DNA from: Pseudomonadota bacterium
Lineage (GTDB): Bacteria; Pseudomonadota; Gammaproteobacteria; Steroidobacterales; Steroidobacteraceae
DNA length: 64,000 bases
Reading direction: 5' to 3'
NCBI GenBank assembly: GCA_037200975.1
Contig: JBBCGI010000001.1
Coordinates: forward strand, 2,666,001-2,730,000
The notes beneath the pieces are model-generated. The model ran no database searches. It worked only from the letters and a program-made list of their open reading frames with translations, and was not told where the DNA came from. Positions 1 to 9,900 of this stretch are shown piece after piece; position 1 is the stretch's first letter; each line of letters opens with the position of its first letter. Made by a program: the position numbers and the translations under genes.

Positions 1-791
1 TTTACGGCGTTGAAGAGAACACCTACTCGGGCGAGGCGCAGATGATGGATCTCGTCCACCAGATGCGCACGCGCATCGTGACCAGCCCCGTGTTCACCGG
101 CCAGCGCATCGCGGGCGCCATCCTGTTCGAGGCGACCATGGATCGCGAGTTCGGTGGCAAGCCGGCGGCTGACTATCTGTGGGGCAAGCAGGTAGTGCCG
201 TTCCTCAAGATCGACAAGGGTCTCGCGGATGAGGTGAATGGCGTGCAGCTCATGAAGCCCATGCCGACGCTCGATGATCTGCTCAAGAAGGCGAAGAGCA
301 AGGGCATCTTCGGCACGAAGGAGCGGTCGGTCATCAAGCAGAACAATGCGGAAGGCATCAAGGCTGTGGTGAAGCAGCAGTTCGAGATCGCAAGGCAGGT
401 GCTGTCGCACGATCTCGTGCCGATCGTCGAGCCGGAAGTGGACATCAAGAATCCGGACAAGAAGGGTTCGGAAGAGATCCTCAAGAAGGAAATCCTCGCG
501 GAGCTGGACAAACTACCGGCGAATCAGCAGGTGATGCTGAAGCTCACGATTCCGGATGTGGACAATTTGTATGCGGATCTCGTGAAGCATCCGCGCGTGC
601 TGAAGGTGGTGGCGTTGTCGGGCGGTTACTCGCGCGACGAGGCCAACAAGCGGCTGGCGCGGCAGAACGGGATGATTGCGAGCTTCTCGCGGGCGCTCTC
701 TGAAGGGCTCACGGCGCAGCAGAGCGATGCGGAGTTCAACAAGTCGCTGGATACGGCGATTGAATCCATCTACCAGGCTTCCAAGACCTGA
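1..791 (+). CDS. fda: Class I fructose-bisphosphate aldolase, 3' part (cut by left edge)
   Basis: This enzyme cleaves fructose 1,6-bisphosphate to dihydroxyacetone phosphate and glyceraldehyde 3-phosphate through a Schiff-base lysine, in cytosolic glycolysis and gluconeogenesis. The reading frame is already open at position 3, so the true start lies outside the window; the visible part encodes about 262 residues. It follows the bacterial class I pattern: an early TRIVTSPVF stretch, IVEPEVDIKNPDKK, and a MLKLTIP stretch that carries the likely Schiff-base lysine. The C-terminus appears complete and is followed by a strong terminator. It is the last core gene before the accessory region. Confidence 0.88.
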   Translation, partial: YGVEENTYSGEAQMMDLVHQMRTRIVTSPVFTGQRIAGAILFEATMDREFGGKPAADYLWGKQVVPFLKIDKGLADEVNGVQLMKPMPTLDDLLKKAKSKGIFGTKERSVIKQNNAEGIKAVVKQQFEIARQVLSHDLVPIVEPEVDIKNPDKKGSEEILKKEILAELDKLPANQQVMLKLTIPDVDNLYADLVKHPRVLKVVALSGGYSRDEANKRLARQNGMIASFSRALSEGLTAQQSDAEFNKSLDTAIESIYQASKT

Positions 792-816
792 TCGTTGACC
801 AGCCAGTAGTCCAAAG

Positions 817-848
817 GCCCCGGCAGCGAAAGCTTCCGGGGCTTTTTC
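817..848 (+). terminator. Rho-independent terminator of the aldolase gene
   Basis: A 7-bp GC-rich stem (GCCCCGG at 817-823 pairing with CCGGGGC at 836-842) closes a 12-nt loop and is followed directly by five T residues. It lies 26 nt past the aldolase stop codon. Confidence 0.85.
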
Positions 849-927
849 GTTCTGGCCCGCAAGAAGCGGTCCAACCTATGACCGTCAAACCGTTGATTTT
901 TCGAAGTAATTTCAACCGGTGCATCCG

Positions 928-1000
928 TTAAGAAAGATATCTTGACTTGTATAATGCGTATAAGAAAGACTTCTTTCCTAGATACATTCGTTAGGAAAGC
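928..1000 (+). promoter_or_regulatory. Fic promoter with repeated GAAAG/CTTTC half-sites
   Basis: A consensus-like -10 element TATAAT sits at 950-955. Around it are several copies of an AAGAAAG-type word: one in AAGAAAGATATCTT just upstream, one in AAGAAAGACTTCTTTC just downstream, and CTTTCCTA mirrored by TAGGAAAG closer to the start codon. The mirrored copies form imperfect inverted repeats over the -10 region and the ribosome-binding site, the usual place for an autorepressor. A TTGACT at 942-947 is only 2 nt from the -10 and cannot serve as its -35. Operator function is inferred. Confidence 0.4.
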
Positions 1001-1003
1001 AAA

Positions 1004-2158
1004 GTGCCCCGAACCACCGGCTCTTATATATCCAACTCGGCAGCAGGCGAAAAAGTGCGGGCTTTCGTGCCCGCGCCCTTGCCCGTTACCCATCCGCCCA
1101 TCTCCCTGGATGGAATCCTCGCGCAGAGGCTAGTCGCTGCGGAACAGGCACTGCGCCACCTCGATCTCGCATCGCAGATGGTGCCGTCGGTCGAGTGGTT
1201 TCTATATGGCTTCGTGCGCAAGGAAGCCGTCCTGTCGTCGCAGATCGAAGGCACGCAGGCGACGCTCACCGATCTTCTGCAATTCGAAGCCAGTGAAGAC
1301 ACGCAGCCCACGCCTGACGTCGAAGAAGTCTGCAACTATGTCGAGGCGCTGAAATACGCGCGTGCGCAGCTGGCATCACGCAAGGGTTTGCCGCTCTCCA
1401 TGCGCCTGCTCAACGAGACGCACAAACGACTCATGCGCGGCGCGCGTGGGGCGCACAAAGCACCCGGGCAGATCCGTCGCACGCAGAACTGGATCGGCGG
1501 CTCGCGTCCGGGCAACGCCGCGTTCGTACCGCCGCCGCCGGAGGCGGTTCCCCAACTACTCGCGGCGCTCGAAAAGTATGTGCACGGCGACGATGCGCTG
1601 CCGCCGATTGCGCGTGCGGCGCTCGTCCATGTTCAGTTCGAGACCATTCATCCATATCTCGATGGCAACGGCCGCATCGGGCGCTTGCTCATCTCGCTGC
1701 TGCTCGAACATTGGAAGCTGCTGCCGTATCCGTTGCTCTATCTCAGCTTGTTCTTTCGGCGGCACCAGTCCGAGTACTACCGCCGTCTGGGTCGGGTGCG
1801 CACGGATGGCGATTGGGAAGGGTGGCTCGACTATTTCCTCGATGGAGTGGCCACCGTGGGCGAAGAAGCGGTCACGCTTGCGCGGGAGTTGTTCAACCTG
1901 GTCGCCGTGGATCGCGCGAAGGTGTTGGAGGAAAGCTCGACATCGGTCGCCGCCGCGCGGCTGTTCGAGATGTTGCCCGCCCACCCGGTGCTGAGCGTTA
2001 CTAGTTCGATGCGGATGCTTGGCACCACCAAACCGACTGCTGCGAAGGCGATCGATACCCTCGTCGCGGCCAGCGTGCTCGTGGAAACCACGGGCAGAAA
2101 GCGCGATCGTTCGTTCTCCTATAAGGCCTACCTGGACAAACTCGGATCCGGGACGTGA
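1004..2158 (+). CDS. Fic-family protein with N-terminal inhibitory motif and C-terminal winged helix
   Basis: Predicted AMP-transferase (or another nucleotide-moiety transferase) of the Fic family, 384 aa. The core motif HPYLDGNGRIGR is present near residue 215, with the catalytic histidine. An N-terminal SSQIEG fits the (S/T)xxxE(G/N) inhibitory-helix motif, so this is an autoinhibited class II enzyme. The last 80-90 residues (LGTTKPTAAKAIDTLVAA) look like a winged helix-turn-helix, common in Fic proteins that bind their own promoter. The GTG start is chosen because AGGAAA lies 5-10 nt upstream. The gene stands alone, with GAAAG repeats in its promoter. Its target cannot be read from sequence. 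Confidence 0.88.
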   Translation: MPRTTGSYISNSAAGEKVRAFVPAPLPVTHPPISLDGILAQRLVAAEQALRHLDLASQMVPSVEWFLYGFVRKEAVLSSQIEGTQATLTDLLQFEASEDTQPTPDVEEVCNYVEALKYARAQLASRKGLPLSMRLLNETHKRLMRGARGAHKAPGQIRRTQNWIGGSRPGNAAFVPPPPEAVPQLLAALEKYVHGDDALPPIARAALVHVQFETIHPYLDGNGRIGRLLISLLLEHWKLLPYPLLYLSLFFRRHQSEYYRRLGRVRTDGDWEGWLDYFLDGVATVGEEAVTLARELFNLVAVDRAKVLEESSTSVAAARLFEMLPAHPVLSVTSSMRMLGTTKPTAAKAIDTLVAASVLVETTGRKRDRSFSYKAYLDKLGSGT

Positions 2159-2340
2159 CGTTCATGAACATCTCGTCACTCGGGCCGCGCATGCAGGGCG
2201 CTGCCTCCAGGGTCTAGCTTTCCCATCTGGCAGAATCCGGGTGGAAAGTGGGTTCGACTTGAGATGACGCTAGAGGCGGACATGTGCATTGAACGAGACC
2301 GCTGGCCGCAGCAGCCCTCTATGCTCGCGCCGAATGAATC

Positions 2341-3245
2341 ATGGCGACACTGATCCGCTCCCTCGGCTCCGCCCGCTTCGACAGCCGCGGCGAGCTGCGT
2401 CTGGCCGAACGCCTCAAAGACTTCCTCGAAGAGAACGCCTACATCTGGCACAACCTGCCGATGGGCCCGCGCGGCCGGCATCCCGACTTTGTCATCGTCC
2501 ACCCTGCTAAGGGCGCGTTGGTGCTCGAGGTGAAAGACTGGCGGATGGACACGATTGCGTCCGCGAACAAGTCGGATGTGGAGCTCGTGACAACCGGTGG
2601 AACGGTTCGAACGCTCAGCCTCTTCGAACAAGCCCGCGGCTACATGTTCGATGTGATGAAGCTGATCCAGAGCGATGGGGTGCTTCTCCATCCGCCGGGT
2701 CACCCGTATCAGGGCAAGTCGATCGTGCCGTTTGGGTATGGCGTCGTGTTCACGAACATCATTCGCAAACAGTTCGCGCAGACTGACCTGCATGAAGCTT
2801 TTCCTGAAGACCGCTGTGTGTTCAAAGACGAGATGAGTGAGAGTGTCGATCCAGAAGCCTTTTGCGCTCGGCTCTGGAAGATGGTGCCGCCGCGGGTGGG
2901 TTCGACATTGACTCTCCCCGAGTTCGATCGCTTGCGCGGCCTACTCTTTCCCGAGATTCGGATTCGTCAGATCGCGCTTCCGCTGGAAGCGAAGGCGTCA
3001 GGGCAAAGAGATCAAATCCTCGCGGTGATGGACTTGCATCAGGAGCAGGTGGCGCGGTCATTAGGCGAAGGCCACCGAATCATTCGTGGCGTCGCCGGAT
3101 CGGGAAAGACGCTCATCCTGGCCTTTCGCGCCGAACATCTGGCGCGGGCGGCCAGCAAACCCGTGCTGATTCTTTGCTACGCCAACGGCATCGCGGGGAG
3201 GCATCGAAGATGCGATGAAAGAGCGTGGGGTAGAAGTTCGCGTTC
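2341..3245 (+). pseudogene. NERD-domain helicase, frameshifted and truncated
   Basis: The first 200 residues match a NERD nuclease-like domain (GELRLAERLKDF, HPDFVIVHP, LVLEVKDW, where D, E and K form a PD-(D/E)XK-like site). A UvrD-like helicase begins with the Walker A motif GVAGSGKT at about residue 253, followed by VLILCYANGIAG. After about 3195 the homologous continuation (IEDAMKERGVEVRVHY) is found in another frame, and it stops at about 3245 where the family would go on for several hundred residues. The rest to 3378 is out-of-frame sequence. The motor domain is almost wholly lost, so helicase function is unlikely. What remains is probably debris of an earlier defence gene. Confidence 0.82.
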
Positions 3246-3473
3246 ACTATCCGCGGCTATGCCTGTCAGGCTCGCAGTTACACACATCCTACCCACGGCT
3301 AACTACCACGCCGGGGCCATCAAGTGGACGGGCCGGACAAGTGGCCGCACAACCGCCGAGATCGGTCCGAAATATTGATTTAGGCTACACTTCGGCCCGG
3401 CCCCAGCAACTGAATTGGGGCTTAGCGGCAGCATAAGAAAAGTCGAGAGAACCAATAAGATGCCACTGACGCA

Positions 3474-5648
3474 ATGAATGTCCACACCCACGAAGAACTC
3501 AAGAGCCACATCTGGGATATCGCCAACCGCCTGCGTGGCCCATACCGCCCGCCGCAGTACCGCTTGGTCATGTTGCCGCTTGTGGTGCTGCGGCGCCTGG
3601 ATTGCGTGCTCGAACCGACCAAGGATGCGGTTCTAAAGGCACACGAGAAAAACAAGAAGCTGGCTCCGGCCGCGCTCGAGAAAATCCTCAGCAAGGCCGC
3701 GGACCGGAAGCGCAAGAACACTGTCCTCTACAACACCAGTTCGTACACCTTCCAGAAACTCCTGGGCGACGCCGAGAACATCGCGTCCAATCTCGTGTCG
3801 TACATCGATGGCTTCTCGCCCACCGCACGCAACATTTTCGAGAAGTTCAAGTTCAGCGAGCAGATCGAGAAGCTGGATACCAGCAACCGGCTGTTCACCA
3901 TCGTTAAGTTGATGGCCGAGATCGATCTGCACCCATCGCGCATCGACAACCTGCAGATGGGTTACCTGTTCGAGCATCTAGTGATGCGCTTCAACGAACA
4001 GGCAAACGAAGAGGCCGGAGATCACTTTACACCGCGCGAAGTTATCCGACTGATGGCCAACCTGGTCTACACCGGGGAGAAGGATGTCTACACGCCCGGC
4101 ATCTACCGCACCATCTATGACCCGACCTGCGGCACCGGCGGCATGCTGTCTGAATCCGAGAAGTTCATCCTCGATCAGAACGCACAAGCCAACCTCGCGC
4201 TTTTCGGGCAGGAATACAACGACGAGTCCTGGGCGATCTGCTGCTCAGACATGCTCATCAAGGACGAAGACACTAAGAACATTGTCCTCGGCGACACTCT
4301 GGGCGACGGCAAGACCCGTGACGGGTTCCAAGGCAAACACTTCCACTACCTGTTGGCTAACCCGCCGTTCGGCGTGGAGTGGAAGGACCAGAAGGTCACC
4401 GTCGAGAGAGAGCACAACGATCTCGGCTTCGACGGCCGCTTCGGCGCAGGCTTGCCTGCCATCAACGACGGCTCGCTGCTGTTCCTGCAGCACATGATTT
4501 CCAAGATGTACCCGTACAAACACGGTGACGTGGATGCGGTGGGATCGAAGATCGCCATCGTCTTCAATGGTTCCCCGCTGTTCTCAGGCGACGCGGGCTC
4601 GGGCCCTTCCAACATCCGCCGCTGGATCATCGAAAAGGACTGGCTGGATGCCATCGTCGCATTGCCGGACCAGCTCTTCTACAACACGGGCATCTACACT
4701 TACGTCTGGCTGGTGAGCAACCGCAAGCCGAAGGAGCGGCGAGGCAAGGTGCAGCTCATCGACGGTACGCGCTTCTTCCAGAAGATGAAGAAGAGCCTGA
4801 ACAACAAGCGTAACGAGATCACCGAAGAGCAGATCCGGCAGCTGACGCACCTATACGGTAACCACCGGGACGGCGAGACCGCGCGGGTGAAGATCGACGA
4901 CGAGATTGAGACCCGAGTGGTTTCCCGCATCTTTCAAAATCACGAATTCGGGTATCTCAAAGTAACCGTCGAGCGTTCGCTAAGAATGAATTTCGAGGCC
5001 AGCGCCGAGCGCATCGCGCGGTTGAACGATCAGACGGCATTCGTCAACCTGGCCGTCTCAAAGAAGCGCAAGGACACCAAGGCGAGCCAGCGTGAAGTCG
5101 CCGAAGGCGAAGCCCAGCAAGATTTGATCCGGAAGTTGCTGGCTTCGATGGCTGGCAAGGGACGCTACCGGGATCGCGCGCAGTTCGAAATTGACCTGAC
5201 GGATTCGGCAAAGCGCACCGACATCAAGCTGGCAGCGCCGGTAAAGAACGCCGTGCTCGCGGCGCTGGGCGAACGAGATCCGAAAGCGGAAATCTGCCGG
5301 GATGCCAAAGGCAATCCGGAGCCGGACAGCGAACTGCGCGATACCGAAAACATTCCTCTGCCAGCGGACACCAAACTACCGCTGCCGATGGCGTTCGGCC
5401 CGGACAAAGACAACGCGGACCTGGTAAAGAAGTTCCGCAAGGACATTGACGGTTTCATTGCGCGCGAAGTGCTGCCCCATATACCCGATGCGTGGGTGGA
5501 CTACTCCAAGACCAAGGTCGGGTATGAAATCCCGATCAACCGGCATTTCTACGTATACAAGCCGCCGCGTCCGCTGGCCGAGATCGAGGCGGACATTGCG
5601 GGGCTGGAAGCCGAAATCGCGCGGTTGCTGAAAGGCTTGGTCTCGTGA
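3474..5648 (+). CDS. hsdM: Type I restriction-modification methyltransferase subunit (HsdM)
   Basis: N6-adenine DNA methyltransferase subunit of a type I system, 724 aa. The SAM-binding motif DPTCGTGG is near residue 216 and the catalytic (N/D)PPF motif, read here as ANPPFG, near residue 293. The N-terminal helical HsdM domain comes first (ELKSHIWDIANRLRG). About 200 extra residues follow the catalytic domain and end in a coiled segment (LAEIEADIAGLEAEIARLLKG). It starts an operon with hsdS and hsdR. A 21-codon frame opens with GTG inside the hsdM stop region (5645) and closes across the hsdS ATG (ATGA at 5707), which could couple translation of the two subunits. Confidence 0.95.
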   Translation: MNVHTHEELKSHIWDIANRLRGPYRPPQYRLVMLPLVVLRRLDCVLEPTKDAVLKAHEKNKKLAPAALEKILSKAADRKRKNTVLYNTSSYTFQKLLGDAENIASNLVSYIDGFSPTARNIFEKFKFSEQIEKLDTSNRLFTIVKLMAEIDLHPSRIDNLQMGYLFEHLVMRFNEQANEEAGDHFTPREVIRLMANLVYTGEKDVYTPGIYRTIYDPTCGTGGMLSESEKFILDQNAQANLALFGQEYNDESWAICCSDMLIKDEDTKNIVLGDTLGDGKTRDGFQGKHFHYLLANPPFGVEWKDQKVTVEREHNDLGFDGRFGAGLPAINDGSLLFLQHMISKMYPYKHGDVDAVGSKIAIVFNGSPLFSGDAGSGPSNIRRWIIEKDWLDAIVALPDQLFYNTGIYTYVWLVSNRKPKERRGKVQLIDGTRFFQKMKKSLNNKRNEITEEQIRQLTHLYGNHRDGETARVKIDDEIETRVVSRIFQNHEFGYLKVTVERSLRMNFEASAERIARLNDQTAFVNLAVSKKRKDTKASQREVAEGEAQQDLIRKLLASMAGKGRYRDRAQFEIDLTDSAKRTDIKLAAPVKNAVLAALGERDPKAEICRDAKGNPEPDSELRDTENIPLPADTKLPLPMAFGPDKDNADLVKKFRKDIDGFIAREVLPHIPDAWVDYSKTKVGYEIPINRHFYVYKPPRPLAEIEADIAGLEAEIARLLKGLVS

Positions 5649-5706
5649 ATAAGGACATCGCGCCAGCCACCGAAGGCCAACTACTGATCTGTGGGAGAAC
5701 AGGCAA

Positions 5707-6975
5707 ATGAGCCATCCCGCAGGTTGGTCGCAAAGGCGGCTAAAGTTCGTCGCCACCTATAACGATGAAGTATTGCCTGAAAATACGGAAGATCTGACAG
5801 AGATCCACTACGTCGAGATTTCCGGCGTGTCGCTCATTGGTGGACTCGAAGAGGTCAACAGACTCGCGTTCTATAAAGCGCCTTCGCGTGCACGGAGAAG
5901 GGTTAAGAGTGGCGACATCCTGATTTCAACAGTGCGCACTTATTTGAGGGCAATTGCGGCAATCAAGCTCGCACCAGATAACTTGATTGCGTCGACGGGT
6001 TTCTGCGTAGTTCGACCGGGGGATGCTGTTGATTCGGAATTTCTAGGTTGGGTTGCGAAGTCTGAACCCTTTGTTTCTGAAGTCGTCTCACGCTCGGTTG
6101 GTGTCAGCTATCCGGCGATCAATTCAAGCGAGTTAGTCACGATCAATGTGCCTTTGCCGCCGCTCATATCTCAACGTCATATTGCTGCGTTCCTGAATGA
6201 AAAGACCGCGCGAATCGACGCGCTGATCGCCAGGAAGCGTGCGCTGCTGGAGCGGCTGGCCGAGAAGCGTCAGGCGCTCATCGCGCGGGTCGTGACTAGG
6301 GGCTTGAATACTCAAGTACCAACGAAGCCGTCAGGTGTTAACTGGTTAGGAGATGTTCCGGCGCATTGGGAGATAGGAAACCTCCGTAGATTCGCGCAGA
6401 TGAGAACCGGACACACGCCGTCTCGATTAGTTGCTGAGTACTGGGATGACTGCAAAATTCCATGGTTCTCTCTGACCGATGTCTGGCAACTACGTGATGG
6501 CACGCGTTGGTATCTGGGGGAAACGGAGGAAAAAATCAGTGAACTCGGGCTAGCAAACTCCGCGGCGGAGCTACTTCCGGCCGGTACAGTCATTTTCTCC
6601 AGAACTGCATCAGTTGGATACTCGGGCATCATGCCTGTCGCAATGGCGACAACTCAGGACTTTTGGAACTGGATTTGCGGACCAAGATTGCACCCGGAGT
6701 ATTTATTGTTGCTCTTCCGCGCGATGATACAAAAATTCGAAGAAAGCACAAGCGGTTCGACACACAAGACTATCTATCAGGGGGTTGCCGCTGGTCTGGA
6801 GATTTGCGTCGCGCCCCTCCATGAACAGAAAGCAATCGTCGACTTCGTCTTCCAGAGAGCGACCGCAATTGATCAGGTTGCAATGCGCGTTCGGAAGTCA
6901 GTTGAGAAACTGACGGAATACCGCGCGGCGCTAATAACCTCCGCTGTCACAGGTCAGATTTCAGAACTGCGCTGA
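5707..6975 (+). CDS. hsdS: Type I restriction-modification specificity subunit (HsdS)
   Basis: DNA-sequence recognition subunit, 422 aa, shared by the methylating and cutting complexes. It has the usual two-fold layout: a target-recognition domain, a central conserved helix (FLNEKTARIDALIARKRALL), a second target-recognition domain starting near VNWLGDVPAHWE, and a C-terminal conserved helix (ATAIDQVAMRVRKSVEKL). The target-recognition domains have a lower GC content than hsdM and hsdR, as expected for domains that are exchanged between systems. The target sequence cannot be inferred. It lies 58 nt after hsdM and 15 nt before hsdR. Confidence 0.93.
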   Translation: MSHPAGWSQRRLKFVATYNDEVLPENTEDLTEIHYVEISGVSLIGGLEEVNRLAFYKAPSRARRRVKSGDILISTVRTYLRAIAAIKLAPDNLIASTGFCVVRPGDAVDSEFLGWVAKSEPFVSEVVSRSVGVSYPAINSSELVTINVPLPPLISQRHIAAFLNEKTARIDALIARKRALLERLAEKRQALIARVVTRGLNTQVPTKPSGVNWLGDVPAHWEIGNLRRFAQMRTGHTPSRLVAEYWDDCKIPWFSLTDVWQLRDGTRWYLGETEEKISELGLANSAAELLPAGTVIFSRTASVGYSGIMPVAMATTQDFWNWICGPRLHPEYLLLLFRAMIQKFEESTSGSTHKTIYQGVAAGLEICVAPLHEQKAIVDFVFQRATAIDQVAMRVRKSVEKLTEYRAALITSAVTGQISELR

Positions 6976-6990
6976 ACGTCGGGAGTTTGC

Positions 6991-9900
6991 ATGTCCGGCC
7001 ATACCGAGAACGATTTCGAAGCCGCGATTGAAGCCGGCCTTGTTGGCGCGGGCGACTACGAGAAACGCTCGCCAAGCGCCTATAGCGGAGCTTTGGCACT
7101 GTTTCCTGAAGACGTGATCGGCTTCCTGAAAGACAGCCAACCTCTCAAATGGGATCAACTGCAAAAGCTGCTTGGTGACAAAACCGGAGACACGCTCCTC
7201 AGCGACCTCACCCGAGAACTGGAAATCAAAGGCACGCTGCACGTGCTGCGCCACGGCTTCAAGAGCTACGGCAAAACCTTCAGGCTGGCGTACTTTCGGC
7301 CCAACACCGGCATGAACCCCGAGGCGGTGGAAAAGTACATTCACAACCGTTTCACCATCACTCGCCAGGTCGCTTTTACGTCGGTGCTGAAGAAGCCAGA
7401 GGGTGGCCAGCGCAGGTGCATCATTGACGTGACACTCGCCGTCAATGGCCTCCCCGTCGCTACCGCCGAACTGAAGAATCCGCTGACCGGACAGCGTGTC
7501 GCCGACGCCGTGCATCAGTACATGAACGATCGTGACGAACGCGATCTGCTGTTCGCGTTCAAGAAACGCGCGCTGGTGCATTTCGCGGTGGATCCCGACG
7601 AAGTGCGCATGACCACTCGGTTGAAGGGCAAGGAAACCGTCTTCTTGCCATTCAATCGTGGCAATGGCCACGGCGCCGGCAATCCGCCGGTCCAAGGCAA
7701 CTGGAAGACCCACTACCTCTGGGATGAAGTGCTTCGGGCCGACAGCCTCCTCGACATCCTGCAGCGCTTCATGCATCTGGAAACGAAGGAACGGCAGATC
7801 AAGACGGATCGAGGTGTGCGCACGATAGTCAAGGAAACGATGGTCTTCCCGCGCTACCACCAACTTGATGCGGTGCGCCGGCTGGTCGCCCATGCCCGGG
7901 CAAGCGGTTCGGGTCGCAACTACCTGGTTCAGCATTCGGCCGGTTCCGGAAAGTCGAACTCCATCGCGTGGTTGGCGCATCGGCTTGCCAGCCTGCACGA
8001 CGAGCAGGATCAGAAGGTTTTCCACAGCGTCGTGGTCGTCACCGACCGCCGCGTGCTCGACCAGCAGCTGCAGAACACTATCTACCAGTTCGAGCACAAG
8101 ACCGGCGTGGTCGAAAAGATCGACGAGAACACGCAGCAGCTCGTGCGCGCGTTGTCCGGTGGTACACCCATCGTCATCACCACCATCCAGAAGTTCCCAT
8201 TTATCTCGCAGGCGCTGGCGACATTGGACAAGAAGGGCGAGGGCGTGAAGATAGATACCGCCGGCAAGCGCTACGCGGTGATCGTGGACGAGGCGCATTC
8301 CTCGCAGAGTGGCGAGACGGCGACCGCGTTGCGCGGCATGCTGAATCGCGCCGGTATCGAATCGGCAATTGCGGCGCAGCTATCTGATGAAGAGGATGAC
8401 AGTCTGACCGAAGAGGTTCGAGCGACCATCCTGCGCGACGCGATGAAACGCACGCGCCAACCGAACTTGAGCTTCTTCGCTTTCACCGCAACCCCCAAGT
8501 TCAAGACCAAGGCCTTGTTCGACGAGCCGGGACCGAACGGCACTTCGCCCTTCCACGAATACAGCATGCGTCAGGCCATCGAGGAAGGCTTCATCATGGA
8601 CGTGCTGCGGAATTACACCACCTACAAGCGGTTCTTCGGCTTGATCAAGAAGGTGGAGAACGATCCGGACGTTCCGCGGCGCAAGGCGGCCAAGGCGTTG
8701 ACCAGGCATGTGGAGCTGCATCCGGTCAACATCGAACAGGTGGTGTCGGTCATCGTCGAACACTTCCGGCTGAACGTGCTCCACGAACTGGGCGGCCGCG
8801 CCAAAGCGATGGTTGTGACCGGTTCTCGCCTGTCCGCGGTCAAGTACAAGCTGGCATTCGATCGCTACATCAGAGACCAAGGTTACGAAGGCATCCGTTC
8901 TCTGGTTGCGTTTTCCGGCACGGTGGAAGATCCCGACGATCCCGGCTCGGCTTATACCGAAGTGTCGATGAACGAAGGATTGTCCGAGAGCGAACTGCCG
9001 GAGGCCTTCGACGGCGATAACTACCGTGTTCTGCTGGTGGCGGAGAAGTACCAGACCGGTTTCGATCAGCCATTGCTGCAAACGATGTACGTAGTTAAGC
9101 GGCTGGCCGGTGTGCAGGCGGTACAGACGTTGTCGCGACTCAATCGGATGGCGCCGGGCAAGGCGCGAACTTTCGTACTCGACTTCGTCAACGAGGAAGC
9201 GGAGATCTACGACGCATTCAAGCCTTACTATGAGTTCACTCCGGTGGGTGATAACGCCGACCCCGGACAATTGTCGGAGCTGCAGCACAGGTTGCTGCAA
9301 TCGGCGATATTCACGCCCGCCGATGTTCAGGTATTCGCTGAAGTCTGGTATCGACGCAAGCGCGACCATTCCGCCAGCGACCACCGCCTGATGAACTCGG
9401 TGTTGGACAAAGTGGTGCAGCAGTTCGGCGAGCGCGAAGTGGAGGAGCGGGAAGAGTTCCGTGGACAGCTGACAGCCTTTCGCAACCTCTATGCCTTTCT
9501 GTCGCAGATCATTCCTTACCAGGACACCGAGCTGGAAAAGCTCTACACCTTCTCGCGCAACCTGATCGCGAAGTTGCCGCCGCCTGACGATGGCGGGAAT
9601 TTCGTGCTCGATGACGAGGTGGCGCTGCGCTATTACCGGCTGCAGCAGATGACGGAAGGATCGATCGAGTTGTCCGAAGGCTATGCGGCGCCGCTGAAGG
9701 GCCCTACCGACGTGGGCACGGCACGCGTCGCCGACGAAGAAGTGCCTCTATCCAGCCTGGTGGATAGATTGAACGAGCGCTTTGGCACCAATTTCACGGA
9801 GGCAGATCAGCTGTTCTTCGACCAAATTCGCGCCACTGCCGAGCAGAGCGAACAGATCGCGGAAGCCGCGCGCGCGAACAACCTGCCGGACTTCACCGCC

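Noticed and set aside
942-955. TTGACT plus TATAAT read as one promoter
   Set aside because: The two boxes are only 2 nt apart, so they cannot be the -35 and -10 of the same promoter.
6961-8298. A 445-codon minus-strand open frame antisense to hsdR
   Set aside because: The plus-strand HsdR frame shows every family motif across this stretch; the antisense frame has no recognisable domain and is a product of GC-rich codon structure.
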